Translations under genes and position numbers: made by a program | Assembly (NCBI RefSeq): GCF_000292345.1 | Contig: NZ_ALOU01000010.1 | Location: 1 to 64,000 of the forward strand | From: Cupriavidus sp. BIS7 | GTDB taxonomy: Bacteria; Pseudomonadota; Gammaproteobacteria; Burkholderiales; Burkholderiaceae | Length of the DNA: 64,000 bases | Direction: 5' to 3' | Notes under the pieces: model-generated | Told to the model about the DNA's origin: nothing | Database searches by the model: none | The model's input: the letters and a program-made list of their open reading frames with translations, nothing else | Shown here: positions 17,413 to 27,137 of the stretch, in pieces | How the letters are laid out: the number at the start of each line of letters is the position of its first letter | How positions within the stretch are numbered: position 1 is the stretch's first letter

Positions 17413-20400
17413 TCAGGTTTCCTTCTTGCCGATAAACACCATACGCAGCGCAGGCACGATCACCAGCAGCATGATCGGCCCGATCAGCATGCCGCCCACC
17501 ACCACGGTGGCCAGCGGGCGCTGCACCTGGCTGCCGATGCCGGTGGAGATTGCCGCCGGCAACAGGCCGATACAGGCGGACAGTGCCGTCATCAGCATCG
17601 GCCGCATCCGCTGCTGCGCGGCATGTGACATCGCATCCTCGGACTTCTCGCCCTGCTCCCTGAGCTGGTTGTAGTACGTGATCATCAGGATGCCGTCCAT
17701 CACGGACACCCCGAACAGCGAGACAAAGCCGATTGCCGCCGAGATGCTGAAGTCCAGCCCGGTCACGAAGAGCGCGATCACGCCGCCAGCGATGGCGAAC
17801 GGAATGCCCGCGAGCGTCATCACGCTATCGCGCAGCGAATTGAACAAGCCGTACAGCAGCACCATGATCATCACGATGCTGATCGGCACGATCAGCTCCA
17901 GCCGCTTCTTGGCCTGCTCCAGTTCCTCGAACTCGCCGGCCCACTGAATCTGATAGCCCTCCGGCAGCTTGATCCGGCTGGCGATGCGCGCCTGCGCTTC
18001 CTTCACCGTGCTGCCCAGGTCGCGGTCGCGAACGCTGAACTTGATCGGGATATAGCGCTGGTTGCGTTCGTGATAGATGTACGACGCCCCGGTATCGAGC
18101 GAGATATCGGCCAGCGCGCTGAGCGGGATATACGCGTTGGAACCGCCGGCGGTCTGGTAGGCCACCTTGATATTGCGGATCGCGTCGATGCTGCCGCGAT
18201 ACTCGGGCGCCATGCGCACCGTCAGCGCGAACTGGCGGTCGCCTTCCAGCACCGTGGTGGCCTGCGTGCCGCCCAATGCGGCCTGCACGACCGAGTTCAC
18301 GTCACCGGTATTGAGCCCGTAGCGCGCCGCCGCCTCGCGGTTCACCTTGATATTGAGGTTCGGCTGGCCCAACACGCGGAACACGCCAAGGTCCGTCACG
18401 CCGCGGATCTGCCTCATCTCGGCAAGCACCTGGTCGGCCAGCTTCTCTAGCGTGGGCAGATCACGGCCCACGATCTTCACCGAGTTCGCGCCCTTGACGC
18501 CCGACAGGCCTTCCTGCACGTTGTCCTGGATGTACTGCGAGAAGTTCAGTGAAATGCCGGAGAATTCGTCGGCGAACTCCTTCTGCACCTGCTCGACCAG
18601 CTTGTCCTTGGTCATGCCGGCCGGCCATTCGTCGAACGGCTTCAGCGGCACGAAGAACTCGGCGTTGAAGAAGCCCGCGGCATCGCTGCCGTCATCCGGG
18701 CGTCCGTGCTGCGAAACCACCGTCGCCACCTCGGGATGCGACAGCAGGATCTTGCGCATGCGCGCCACCGGAGACACGCCCGCTTCCAGCGAAACGGTCG
18801 GCGGCATCGTCGCGCGAATCCACAGGTTGCCCTCCTCCAGGGCCGGCAGGAACTCCGTGCCCAGCAGCGGCATCAGCGCGCCGGTAATCACCAGCACCAC
18901 GGCGCCGATGGCGACCGACATCCGCTTGTTGCCAAGCGACCATTTCAGCGCCGGCTCGTAGATGCGATGCAGCCAGCGCACCAGGATGGTTTCCTTTTCC
19001 TCGATATGCTTGGGCAGCAGATAACTGCACAGCACCGGCGTGACCGTGAACGTGGCGATCAGCGCGCCCAGCAGCGCATAGCCGTAGGTACGCGCCATCG
19101 GCCCGAAGATCTGCCCTTCCACGCCCTGCATCGTGAACAGCGGGACGAATGCCGCAACGGTGATGGCCGCCGAGAAGAACACCGCCTTGTCCACCTGCAG
19201 AGCGCTCACGAAGATCATGCGGATGCGGTCGGTGATGCCCGCGCCCTTGCCCAGCGCCCGCGCATCGCGGCTCATCAGCAATCGCCGCTGGTCCGCCGAC
19301 GGCATCTGGAAGTTCCGGAAGATGTTCTCGACCAGGATCACCGAGGAGTCCACGATGATCCCGAAGTCCACCGCCCCCACCGATAGCAGGTTGGCCGACT
19401 CTCCCAGTATCACCAGGATCATGATGCTGAAGAACAGCGCGAACGGTATGTTGACGCTGACGATCACCGCGCTGCGCAGGTCGCCCAGGAACACCCACTG
19501 GATGAAGAACACCAGCAGACAGCCGAACAACAGGCTGTGCAGCACCGTATGCGTGGTGACGGCGACCAGTGTCGAGCGGTCATAGTACGGATCGATCTTC
19601 ACCCCGGCAGGCAGCGTGCCGTCGCTGTTGATCTTGTCGATTTCCGCCTTGACGCGGGCCACCACCTCGTTGGTCTGCAACGTCCGGTTCATCACGACGA
19701 TGGCCGTGACCACGTCGTCCTGGTTGTCGCGCCCGGACCTGCCCAGCCGCGGCGTGAAGCCGACCTTGACCTTGGCCACGTCCTTGACCTGGACCGGCAC
19801 GCCATTGCTCTGCGTGAGCACGACCTGCTCGATATCCTTGGTGTCCTCGATCAACCCCACGCCACGGATGTTGACGGACTGCTGTCCAAGGTTGATGGTT
19901 CGCCCGCCGACGTTGATGTTGGCGTTGCCGAGCGCGGTGATCATCTGCGGCAGCGTGATGTTGTACGCATCAAGCTTGCGCAGATCGGCCTCTACGTCGT
20001 ACTCCTTGGTCGTGCCGCCCCAGCTCACCACCTGCATGACGCCCGGCACCGTCTTCAGGCGGCGCTCGAGCACCCAGTCCTGCAGCGTGCGCAGATTGGT
20101 CAGCCCGAAGTGCTCCGGCCCGCGCAGCTGGTAGCGATAGATTTCGCCAACCAGGCTCGACGCCTGGATCTGCGGCTGTACGTTGTTGGGCAGGCTGACG
20201 TTCTGCTGCAGCGCAAGCGCGGCCTGCGTATAGGCAAAGTAGTAGTCGATCCCGTACTTGAACGTGACACGCACGAACGAAAGCCCGTAGAACGACGTCG
20301 AGCGGATGCTCTCCACGCCGGGCGTGGCCGCCAGTCCCACTTCCATGGGCACCGTGTAGTAGCGCTCCATTTCCTCGGCCGACAGGCCAGGCGCCTGCGC

Positions 20401-20550
20401 GGTGATTTCCAGGATCACGGGAGCCGGGTTCGGATACGCCTCGATATTGAGCCTCGAATAGGCGAACAACCCGGCACTGGCAAACACCAGGAGAAAAAGC
20501 AGAATGAGCGGCCGCCGCGTCAGCGACAGCCGGAGTACGTTCCTGAGCAC
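17413..20550 (-). CDS. heavy-metal-type RND efflux pump (CzcA/CusA family), system 1
   Basis: Inner-membrane proton-driven pump of a tripartite cation exporter, 1045 residues. It has the usual twelve membrane segments: one at the N-terminus, a periplasmic porter domain, a six-helix block, and the repeat of this in the second half. The signature in helix IV reads DFGIIVDSSVILVEN, a serine variant of the DFG-x3-DGA-x3-VEN form found in zinc/cobalt pumps, so metal specificity is uncertain. The start is GTG at 20550 with AGAGG five bases upstream. It follows the membrane-fusion gene by 46 bases. The outer-membrane factor is encoded divergently, which is unusual for this family. Confidence 0.92.
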   Translation of the reverse strand: MLRNVLRLSLTRRPLILLFLLVFASAGLFAYSRLNIEAYPNPAPVILEITAQAPGLSAEEMERYYTVPMEVGLAATPGVESIRSTSFYGLSFVRVTFKYGIDYYFAYTQAALALQQNVSLPNNVQPQIQASSLVGEIYRYQLRGPEHFGLTNLRTLQDWVLERRLKTVPGVMQVVSWGGTTKEYDVEADLRKLDAYNITLPQMITALGNANINVGGRTINLGQQSVNIRGVGLIEDTKDIEQVVLTQSNGVPVQVKDVAKVKVGFTPRLGRSGRDNQDDVVTAIVVMNRTLQTNEVVARVKAEIDKINSDGTLPAGVKIDPYYDRSTLVAVTTHTVLHSLLFGCLLVFFIQWVFLGDLRSAVIVSVNIPFALFFSIMILVILGESANLLSVGAVDFGIIVDSSVILVENIFRNFQMPSADQRRLLMSRDARALGKGAGITDRIRMIFVSALQVDKAVFFSAAITVAAFVPLFTMQGVEGQIFGPMARTYGYALLGALIATFTVTPVLCSYLLPKHIEEKETILVRWLHRIYEPALKWSLGNKRMSVAIGAVVLVITGALMPLLGTEFLPALEEGNLWIRATMPPTVSLEAGVSPVARMRKILLSHPEVATVVSQHGRPDDGSDAAGFFNAEFFVPLKPFDEWPAGMTKDKLVEQVQKEFADEFSGISLNFSQYIQDNVQEGLSGVKGANSVKIVGRDLPTLEKLADQVLAEMRQIRGVTDLGVFRVLGQPNLNIKVNREAAARYGLNTGDVNSVVQAALGGTQATTVLEGDRQFALTVRMAPEYRGSIDAIRNIKVAYQTAGGSNAYIPLSALADISLDTGASYIYHERNQRYIPIKFSVRDRDLGSTVKEAQARIASRIKLPEGYQIQWAGEFEELEQAKKRLELIVPISIVMIMVLLYGLFNSLRDSVMTLAGIPFAIAGGVIALFVTGLDFSISAAIGFVSLFGVSVMDGILMITYYNQLREQGEKSEDAMSHAAQQRMRPMLMTALSACIGLLPAAISTGIGSQVQRPLATVVVGGMLIGPIMLLVIVPALRMVFIGKKET

Positions 20551-20596
20551 GGAAGCCTCTTATTCGGAATGACTGGGGTCGCGACTTATGCGCGTC

Positions 20597-21811
20597 TTAC
20601 TGGGCGGCAAGGGCGGCCGCGTTGCTGAGGAACAGTGCGCCCTCGCTTGCCACAAGCTCGCCCGGCTCCAGGCCGCTGAGAATCTGAACCAGACCGTCCT
20701 GCGTCAGGCCGATGGAGACCACGCGGCGTTCAAAGTGCCGCTTGTCCTTGGTGACCCAAACGGTCATCGTGCCATCGCCTTCGCGCACCACGCCGTCGGC
20801 CGCAACCGCCGCCGACCGCGACGGGTCGCCGGTGCGGATGTCGAACGAGGTGATCATCCCCGGCCGCAGTTCATGCTTCGGGTCCTTGACCTCGGAGCGG
20901 ACCATCAGGCGGTGCGTGGTCGGATCGATCGACGCGCCCATGGCCGTAATGGCGCCCGGGAACTCGCGGCCCGGATAGGCCATGGCGTGCACCTTGACGG
21001 GCTGCCCCACATGCAGCAACGGGCTGTCGGCCTCGGTCACGAAGGCTTGCATCCAGACTGTGGAAATGTCGGAGACGGTGATCGGCGCCGTGCTGCTGCC
21101 CGGCTGGACCAGCAATCCCGGCTGTGCATTGCGCGCGGTGACGCGGCCGGCAATCGGGCTGGACACGGTCAGGACCGAATCGGTGCGGCGCTGCTCGATG
21201 ATGCGGTCCATCTCGGCCTGGCTCTTGCCGAAGATCGCCACAGCGTCGCGCGCTGCCTTGTAGGCGGCCTCGGCGGCCTGCTGGTCGGACACGGCCTGGT
21301 CAAGGTCCTTCTGCGCGATGCCCTGGATCTCGAAGAGCTGGTGCGCGCGCTCCAGCGCGCGGGCGGTGAGCTTGCGCGTGCCGGCGGCGGAGATCAGCGT
21401 CGATTCGGCCTGGACCAGGTCCGGGCTGTCGATATCGAACAGCGGCGTGCCCTTGGCCACATCGTCGCCAATCCTGACGAATACGTTGCGGACCTTGCCC
21501 TGATAGGACGTGAACACCGGGACCGATCGGTCCTGGTTGAAATCGATATTGCCGACGGCTTCGCGCTGATTGGCGAACTCGTATTGCTGGGCCGATACGA
21601 CCTTGACACCCCCCATCTGGGTGGGAGTCAGTGTCACGGATGACCCACGCGGGGCCACCCTTGGCTCGGACGCGGCGCCCTTGCCAAAACCTTTTTCCGG
21701 ACCATATAGCGGGCTCGGTTGGGTCCACGCGTTGAATGCGAGCATCAACCCCACCAGGACCACAGCGGTGGCGCCGCCGCCAATGACAGCGGACTTAGCA
21801 TCTAAACGCAT
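20597..21811 (-). CDS. RND efflux periplasmic adaptor (membrane fusion protein), system 1
   Basis: A 404-residue periplasmic adaptor linking pump and outer-membrane channel. A membrane anchor is seen at residues 9-28, followed by a barrel-sandwich hybrid domain (GKVRNVFVRIGDDVAKGTPLFDIDSPDL, key part VRIGDDVAKGTPLF), a helical hairpin rich in alanine and glutamine (about 145-210), and beta-barrel and membrane-proximal domains to the C-terminus. No N-terminal metal-binding histidine or methionine cluster is visible. ATG at 21811 has GAGGG eight bases upstream. Expected operon partner of the downstream pump gene. Confidence 0.9.
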   Translation of the reverse strand: MRLDAKSAVIGGGATAVVLVGLMLAFNAWTQPSPLYGPEKGFGKGAASEPRVAPRGSSVTLTPTQMGGVKVVSAQQYEFANQREAVGNIDFNQDRSVPVFTSYQGKVRNVFVRIGDDVAKGTPLFDIDSPDLVQAESTLISAAGTRKLTARALERAHQLFEIQGIAQKDLDQAVSDQQAAEAAYKAARDAVAIFGKSQAEMDRIIEQRRTDSVLTVSSPIAGRVTARNAQPGLLVQPGSSTAPITVSDISTVWMQAFVTEADSPLLHVGQPVKVHAMAYPGREFPGAITAMGASIDPTTHRLMVRSEVKDPKHELRPGMITSFDIRTGDPSRSAAVAADGVVREGDGTMTVWVTKDKRHFERRVVSIGLTQDGLVQILSGLEPGELVASEGALFLSNAAALAAQ

Positions 21812-21874
21812 GGAGTGACCCTCAGTATTCTAAAAAACTTGGCCGAATGATGAGAGTTCGCCGCGTCACGGTCT

Positions 21875-21892
21875 ACTGTGATTAATGACAGT
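21875..21892. promoter_or_regulatory. near-perfect palindrome in the divergent region of efflux system 1
   Basis: ACTGTGATTAATGACAGT is palindromic except at one symmetric position pair (ACTGT-N-ATTAAT-N-ACAGT). It lies midway between the adaptor gene and the divergent outer-membrane gene, where a single regulator could control both. The regulator is not identified; the response regulator at 25217 is one candidate. Confidence 0.5.
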
Positions 21893-21958
21893 GGCCGGGC
21901 GGCCGCTTCACTCCTAGAATCCGCCCAGCGCTACAAATAGCTATAGAGACTACGGCCT

Positions 21959-23536
21959 ATGCTGCCCGCTCATCGCAGCCTTACTACCCGTTCGAGAATC
22001 CCGTTCGCCAGCACCGCATGTGCGCTGGCGGCTTGCTGTGTCGTGGCCGCGTGCGCCGTCGGCCCGGACTTCAAAACGCCCAAGGCGCCTGACGCCGCCG
22101 CCTACACGCCGACCCCGCTTCCCGAGAAAACGGCTTCCGCGCCGGTTCAGGGCGGTGAATCCCAGCGCTTTGTCGCCGGGATGCAGATCCCGGAACAATG
22201 GTGGTCGATGTTCCACTCGGAGAAGCTTGACCGCTTCATCGATAACGCGCTTAGGGCCAATCCGACGGTAACGGCCGCACAGGCCGCCCTGCGGCAGGCG
22301 CAGGCGCAGGTGCGCGCGCAGGAAGGCTTCTTCTTCCCGACGATCTCGGGTTCCTATTCGCCGTCACGGCAGCGCAATCCTGTGGGAACGATCTCGCCGA
22401 CGCTGACCTCGGGCGAAGAACTGTTCAACCTGCACACGGCGCAACTGTCGATCAGCTACGCGCCCGACGTGTTCGGCCTGAACCGCCGGCAGGTGGAATC
22501 GTTGCAGGCGCTTGAGGATGCACAGCGCTTCGAGGTGGAGGCCACCTACCTGACGCTGGCCTCCAATATTGCGCTGGCCGCGATCCAGGAAGCCTCGCTG
22601 CGCGCGCAGATCGACGCGCAGCAACGCATCGTCGCCATCGAGACCAATCTGCTCACCATCCTGCAGAAGCAGTTCGCGCTCGGCTTTGTAAGCGGCCTGG
22701 ACGTTGCCGCGGCACGCACGCAGCTTGCGCAGGCAGAGCAGGCGCTGCCGGGCTTGCGCAAGCAACTGGCGATTCAGCGTGACCTGCTGGCGGCGCTGGC
22801 CGGCAAGCTGCCGGCAGACCCGCTCGACGCCGAGTTTACGTTCGATGATTTCAAGCTGCCCGAAGAACTGCCGGTGTCGCTGCCGTCCGAACTGGTGCGG
22901 CAGCGTCCGGATGTCCGCGCAGCGGAAGCGCAACTGCATTCGGCCACGGCCAATGTCGGCGTGGCCATCGCCAATATGCTGCCGCAGCTCACCATCACCG
23001 GATCGAAGGGCGGCACGGCCACCGTGTTCAGCCAGATGTTCGCCGCGGGCAATGTGTTCTGGAGCCTGGCGGGCAACGTCGCGCAAACGTTCTTTGCCGG
23101 CGGCACGCTGCTGGCGCGCAAGCACGGCGCCGACGCGGCACTGGTGCAGGCCGAGGCCCAGTATCGCAGCACCGTCATCAACGCGTTCCAGAACGTGGCC
23201 GACACGCTGCACGCCGTGGATGCGGATGCAGATACCTTGAAGGCCGCCATCGCCTCGGAGCAGGCCGCGCAGACAACGCTCAACATCACCGAGAAGCAAC
23301 TGTCGAACGGCTATGTGAACGTGCTGGCCGTGCTCAACGCGGAGCAGGCCTACCGGACTGCCACGCAAGCCACTGCGCAGGCACAGGCCGCCCGCTATTC
23401 GGACTCAGTGGCGCTCTACCAGGCCCTTGGCGGCGGCTGGTGGAACCGCCAGACCGAAGAGACGAAGGTGGGACAGGGCGAGAAGACGAATACGAAGACG
23501 AGTACGAAGACGAATACGGACGTGGCTACGCGCTAA
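21959..23536 (+). CDS. NodT-family outer-membrane efflux lipoprotein, system 1
   Basis: TolC-like channel of 525 residues. The lipobox VAAC is near residue 32, followed by AVGPDFKTPK, the typical start of the mature lipoprotein. Two homologous coiled-coil/beta halves follow, with SYAPDVFGLNRRQVE and LVRQRPDVRAAEAQLHSATA as family marks. The last 25 residues are a hydrophilic tail containing KTNT, KTST and KTNT, encoded by a triple 12-bp repeat. It is divergent from the adaptor/pump genes and overlaps the 3' end of the kinase gene on the other strand by 11 bases. Confidence 0.92.
   Translation: MLPAHRSLTTRSRIPFASTACALAACCVVAACAVGPDFKTPKAPDAAAYTPTPLPEKTASAPVQGGESQRFVAGMQIPEQWWSMFHSEKLDRFIDNALRANPTVTAAQAALRQAQAQVRAQEGFFFPTISGSYSPSRQRNPVGTISPTLTSGEELFNLHTAQLSISYAPDVFGLNRRQVESLQALEDAQRFEVEATYLTLASNIALAAIQEASLRAQIDAQQRIVAIETNLLTILQKQFALGFVSGLDVAAARTQLAQAEQALPGLRKQLAIQRDLLAALAGKLPADPLDAEFTFDDFKLPEELPVSLPSELVRQRPDVRAAEAQLHSATANVGVAIANMLPQLTITGSKGGTATVFSQMFAAGNVFWSLAGNVAQTFFAGGTLLARKHGADAALVQAEAQYRSTVINAFQNVADTLHAVDADADTLKAAIASEQAAQTTLNITEKQLSNGYVNVLAVLNAEQAYRTATQATAQAQAARYSDSVALYQALGGGWWNRQTEETKVGQGEKTNTKTSTKTNTDVATR
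23483..23518 (+). repeat. three tandem 12-bp repeats at the 3' end of the outer-membrane gene
   Basis: Units AAGACGAATACG, AAGACGAGTACG and AAGACGAATACG follow directly on each other and encode the threonine/lysine tail. Similar triple 12-bp repeats occur at the ends of two other genes in the window (12034-12069 and 30410-30445). Confidence 0.85.
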
Positions 23537-25145
23537 GCCCTGCGGGCTCGCCCGGCAGGCTCAGCACGAAGCGCGAGCCCGTTCCCTCGGCACTCATCAC
23601 CGAAACCGTGCCACCGTGCAGTTCGGCGGCCAGACGCACGATATAGAGCCCCACGCCCGCGCCCGCGGTGCCGCTGACATTGGCACCGCGCACGTATCGC
23701 TCGAATACGTGGTTCAGGTCCTTCTCGGGGATGCCAATGCCCTGGTCCGCCACGCATACTGCGATGGCGCCCGATTCCATCGCCACTTCCACGCAGACGG
23801 GCGCCCCGGGCGGGGAATACTTGATGGCGTTGCCAACGAGGTTGTTTAGCGCCTGGAACAGCAGCCGCGGGTCCCCCTGGAATACCTCCGCCACCGCATC
23901 ATCCCAGCGCTCGACGATCACCGCATCGGGCGAGCTTTCCCGATGCATCTCGCAGACTTCATGCACCAGCAGGCGCAGCGAGAACTCGATGTGCTGCAGC
24001 GCGCCCGGCGTTGCAACGTCAAGCACTTGCGATGCGCCCAGCATGTCGTCGATCAGCGCGGTCATCCTGCGCACGGCGGCGCGGATCTTCGCCGAACGAT
24101 CCATCACGGGCTCCATCGACAGCGGCGGCTTCATATGGCTCAGGCGCTGCGCGTACCCGTCGATCACGGTAAGCGGCGTGCGGAACTCGTGCGACACCAT
24201 CGAGACGAAGTTGCGCTGCAGCTCGGCCATGCGCCGCTCGTTGACCAGCGTGGCTTCCAGCGCGCGCGCCTGCTCGGCCAGCGCGGCCCGGCTTTGCGCC
24301 AGCGCCACCGTGTTGTCGCGGAAGCGGAGCACGGCGCGGGCGATTTCGCCAACCTCATCGGGGCGCTCGGTCGACGGGATACTGATCTCGGTTTCGTTGT
24401 CGGAAATCCGGTGCATGCGCACAACCAGCTCGGCAATCGGATTGGTCACCGCCGTAACGAAGTAGAGCACGCCCGCGATCATCAGCAGCGTGGCCACGAT
24501 GATCGCGTTGACGATCAGGTCCCGAGCGCGCCGGTAGGCCAGCGCTTCCGCCTGGGTGGCTTCGTTCGCGCCGGTCACATTGCGCTCGGTCAGCGTGGTG
24601 AGCGTGTTGTTGGCCAGGTTGAACGCACGGCGCGATTCCTGGTAATAGAGTGCGATGGCGTCGGTCTTGTCGTCGCGCTGGGACAGCACCATGACGCGGT
24701 TGGCCAGGTCGCGGTAGGTGCGCCACTGGCCGGAGAACTGCTGGTAGAGGTCAAGCTCGACGGTATCGTGATCCACCTGCTCGTAACGCCGCTGGGCATC
24801 GGCAATCGTCTCGTCGAGTTCCGCGAGCTGCCCTTCCGCCCTGCCCCGGTCCTTGCCGCGCCGCGCGGTCAGCAGTTCGCCTTCCGTGGCGCGGAAATCT
24901 GAAATATTGTTGTTCAGGTCGCCCAGGATGCGGTCACTCAGCAGCCAGTGCCCGCTGATCTGGGCCGAGACATTGTGGAAGCTGTTCAGACGATTGATAC
25001 TGAACGCGCCCAGCCCGATCACCAGCAGCAGGAACAGCACAAACACCAGCGGCAGGCGCACGCGCAGACGCTTGAGCTGGGCCAGCGGAGCCGAGGCAAA
25101 CCCGTTGATGGTCACCGGGCCGTCAGCATGAAGCAAGTGGCGCAT
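23526..25145 (-). CDS. membrane sensor histidine kinase
   Basis: A 539-residue sensor kinase. A membrane segment at residues 31-50 is followed by a helical periplasmic domain (51-210), a second segment (211-232), a HAMP linker (about 233-285), and the dimerisation helix with the phosphorylated histidine H319 in SMVSHEFRTPLT. The ATP-binding domain shows NNLVGNAIKYSP and DQGIGIPEKDL, then GAGVGLYIV. Its 3' end overlaps the outer-membrane gene by 11 bases, tail to tail. The partner is most probably the divergent response regulator that starts 71 bases away. It may regulate efflux system 1, but no direct evidence is present. Confidence 0.9.
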   Translation of the reverse strand: MRHLLHADGPVTINGFASAPLAQLKRLRVRLPLVFVLFLLLVIGLGAFSINRLNSFHNVSAQISGHWLLSDRILGDLNNNISDFRATEGELLTARRGKDRGRAEGQLAELDETIADAQRRYEQVDHDTVELDLYQQFSGQWRTYRDLANRVMVLSQRDDKTDAIALYYQESRRAFNLANNTLTTLTERNVTGANEATQAEALAYRRARDLIVNAIIVATLLMIAGVLYFVTAVTNPIAELVVRMHRISDNETEISIPSTERPDEVGEIARAVLRFRDNTVALAQSRAALAEQARALEATLVNERRMAELQRNFVSMVSHEFRTPLTVIDGYAQRLSHMKPPLSMEPVMDRSAKIRAAVRRMTALIDDMLGASQVLDVATPGALQHIEFSLRLLVHEVCEMHRESSPDAVIVERWDDAVAEVFQGDPRLLFQALNNLVGNAIKYSPPGAPVCVEVAMESGAIAVCVADQGIGIPEKDLNHVFERYVRGANVSGTAGAGVGLYIVRLAAELHGGTVSVMSAEGTGSRFVLSLPGEPAGLSA

Positions 25146-25216
25146 AAATTACCCTGAAGTTTGTGAAGATACGCTCGGTTGACGTATCGGATCCCGCTGA
25201 ATACAGTACAGCCCCG

Positions 25217-25837
25217 ATGACCGCAGCCACCGGCAACGTTCCCCGCCAGATTCTATGCATCGAGGATGATGCAGAAACCGCCACGCTGATTGCCGAGGAA
25301 CTGGCCGAGCGAGGGTTTGCGGTGACCGTCGCCCATGACGGCCAGGAAGGCTTTGCCGCCATTCTGCGCACGCCGCCCGATCTTGTCCTGTGTGACGTCG
25401 GCATGCCGGTCATGGATGGTTTCGAAGTCCTGTCCAAGCTGCGCGCCCTTGCCCCGCGCTTTTCCGACGTTCCTTTCGTTTTCCTTACCGCGCTGGCCCA
25501 GCGCGATACCGAACTGAAGGGCCGCCGCCTCGGCGCGGATGACTATGTCACCAAACCCGTCGATTTTGACATCCTTGAGAGCATTATCGAAGCGCGGCTG
25601 TCACGTGCCGGCAAACCGCAACATCGCAGCCAGCAGAACGTAAGCCTGAGCGAGCGCGAGATCGAGGCGCTGTCGTGGTCCGCACGCGGCAAGACCTCCG
25701 GCGAAATCGCGACGATCCTGGGCCTGTCGAAGCGCACCGTCGATTTCCATATCGACCGGGCCAGGGAAAAGCTCGGTGTGGCCACGCGGGTAGAGGCCGT
25801 GGTGCGCGCAGCAACAGAGGGGTTCATCAAGCCTTAG
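25217..25837 (+). CDS. response regulator with LuxR-type helix-turn-helix
   Basis: A 206-residue two-component regulator. The receiver domain has the acidic pair in LCIEDDAE, the phosphorylated aspartate D60 in LVLCDVGMPVMDG, and the lysine in VTKPVDFD. The C-terminal NarL/LuxR domain reads LSEREIEALSWSARGKTSGE, then the recognition helix with SKRTVDFHIDRAREKLG. ATG at 25217 was chosen as it directly precedes the receiver domain; a GTG at 25163, 18 codons upstream, is possible. It is divergent from the kinase gene, its probable partner. Confidence 0.9.
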   Translation: MTAATGNVPRQILCIEDDAETATLIAEELAERGFAVTVAHDGQEGFAAILRTPPDLVLCDVGMPVMDGFEVLSKLRALAPRFSDVPFVFLTALAQRDTELKGRRLGADDYVTKPVDFDILESIIEARLSRAGKPQHRSQQNVSLSEREIEALSWSARGKTSGEIATILGLSKRTVDFHIDRAREKLGVATRVEAVVRAATEGFIKP

Positions 25838-25985
25838 AAGCGGCGCCGGGGTGGGCCGGGGAATTCGCGGATCGCAATACCTCTCATTACCTTCATCATT
25901 CCCACCAGGTTCCACACGCGGCATTACGGCGACCGAAGCATATCTCGCCTATCATCCACGCATCGTCGTCCCCGCGGGATTCTCG

Positions 25986-26771
25986 ATGAATGCCTGGCAC
26001 CGGCTTGGACTCGCGCTGTGCACCGTTGCGCCGATGTACTGCGCAACGCCGGCCCGTGCGGCGCTGCCGGACGAGATCCAGGTGTATGGGGCCGATATCA
26101 ATGCCCCGGGCGAGTTCGGGCTTGAGTTCCATGTCAATACCACGCCAAGCGGGAATTCGCAGCCGTCCTATCCCGGCGAAGTCACGAACCCGCACGGCTG
26201 GCGTGCCACGGCCGAGTTCTCCTATGGCCTGTCGCAGACGTGGGAGCTGGGGCTGTATATCCCGACCGTGCTGACGCGTGACAACACGTACTACGTGACG
26301 GGCCCGAAGGTTCGCGTGAAATGGCTGCCGCTGCAGCCCGTGGACGGCACCGGCTACTACGCCGGCGCAAACGTCGAGGTTGCGCACGTCGATCAACGCT
26401 TCGACCAGTCCACCCGTACGCTGGAGCTGCGTCCGATCTTCGGCTACCAGGACCCGCTCTGGCTGTTCTCGTTCAACCCGGTGCTGGACTGGGATCTGGC
26501 CGGCCCCACGAAGAGTGGTGTTCCCGCATTCGAGCCCGCCTTCAAGGCGGCCCGCACCATCATCCCCGGCGTGCGGGCCGGGCTCGAGTACTACATGGAC
26601 CTGGGGCGCCTCAATCATCCGGCCATGGGCCCCAGCCAGTCCCAGGTGCTGTACCTCGCCATCGACGTCACGCGGGGCTTCCTGCCATTCAACTTCGGTG
26701 TCGGCCGCGGACTGTCGAATGCGGCGGACAAGTGGACGCTGAAGTGGATCTTCGAGGTGCCGCTGCCGTAG
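25986..26771 (+). CDS. exported beta-rich protein of unknown function, probably outer-membrane
   Basis: A 261-residue protein with a signal peptide ending in ARAALPDE. The mature part has alternating hydrophobic/polar strands, many aromatic residues at strand ends and ends in EVPLP preceded by KWTLKWIF, consistent with a small outer-membrane barrel. It contains NPHGWRATAEFSYGLSQTWELG, which resembles the start of transporter-like barrels such as the MetA-pathway family, but this is weak. It lies 148 bases after the response regulator in the same direction. The function is unknown. Confidence 0.75.
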   Translation: MNAWHRLGLALCTVAPMYCATPARAALPDEIQVYGADINAPGEFGLEFHVNTTPSGNSQPSYPGEVTNPHGWRATAEFSYGLSQTWELGLYIPTVLTRDNTYYVTGPKVRVKWLPLQPVDGTGYYAGANVEVAHVDQRFDQSTRTLELRPIFGYQDPLWLFSFNPVLDWDLAGPTKSGVPAFEPAFKAARTIIPGVRAGLEYYMDLGRLNHPAMGPSQSQVLYLAIDVTRGFLPFNFGVGRGLSNAADKWTLKWIFEVPLP

Positions 26772-26822
26772 CGTCGCAGGCCAGCCCGCAGCGTACCGTG
26801 CGACTCGGTCGACTCGGTCGAC

Positions 26823-27137
26823 TCAGTCGCGGTCTTCGTGCCAGCGGTGCCATTCGCGGCGGCGCTCATGCTCGCGCCATTCGTGCTCGCGCCATTCCCG
26901 ATCGCGCCAGCCGTCGTAGTAGCCCGGCGCCACCACTACCGGACGCGGGGCCACCACTACCGGGGGCGGCGGCTGGACGTAGACCGGCGCCGGCTGATAG
27001 TAGACGGGCGCCGGCGGCGCGGCCACGACCACGCCGGGGATGCCGATACCGATGCCAACGTCGACGTGGGCAAACGCGGAGCCCGATGCCAGTGCTGCCA
27101 CACCGGCCAGAATGCCGGCCACCATGATTCGTTTCAT
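26823..27137 (-). CDS. small exported proline/tyrosine-rich protein
   Basis: A 104-residue protein with a clear signal peptide (MKRIMVAGILAGVAALASG, cleavage after SAFA). The mature part is low in complexity: a GIGIGIPGV strand, a PAPVYYQPAPVYVQPPPP stretch and a C-terminal block of WREHEWREHE-type repeats rich in arginine, tryptophan and histidine. Such YXP-rich exported proteins are common and unassigned in Burkholderiaceae; the histidine-rich tail could bind metal, but this is only a possibility. The region 27138-27406 upstream shows only an AAGCCTT/AAGGCTT hairpin (27377-27394). Confidence 0.78.
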   Translation of the reverse strand: MKRIMVAGILAGVAALASGSAFAHVDVGIGIGIPGVVVAAPPAPVYYQPAPVYVQPPPPVVVAPRPVVVAPGYYDGWRDREWREHEWREHERRREWHRWHEDRD

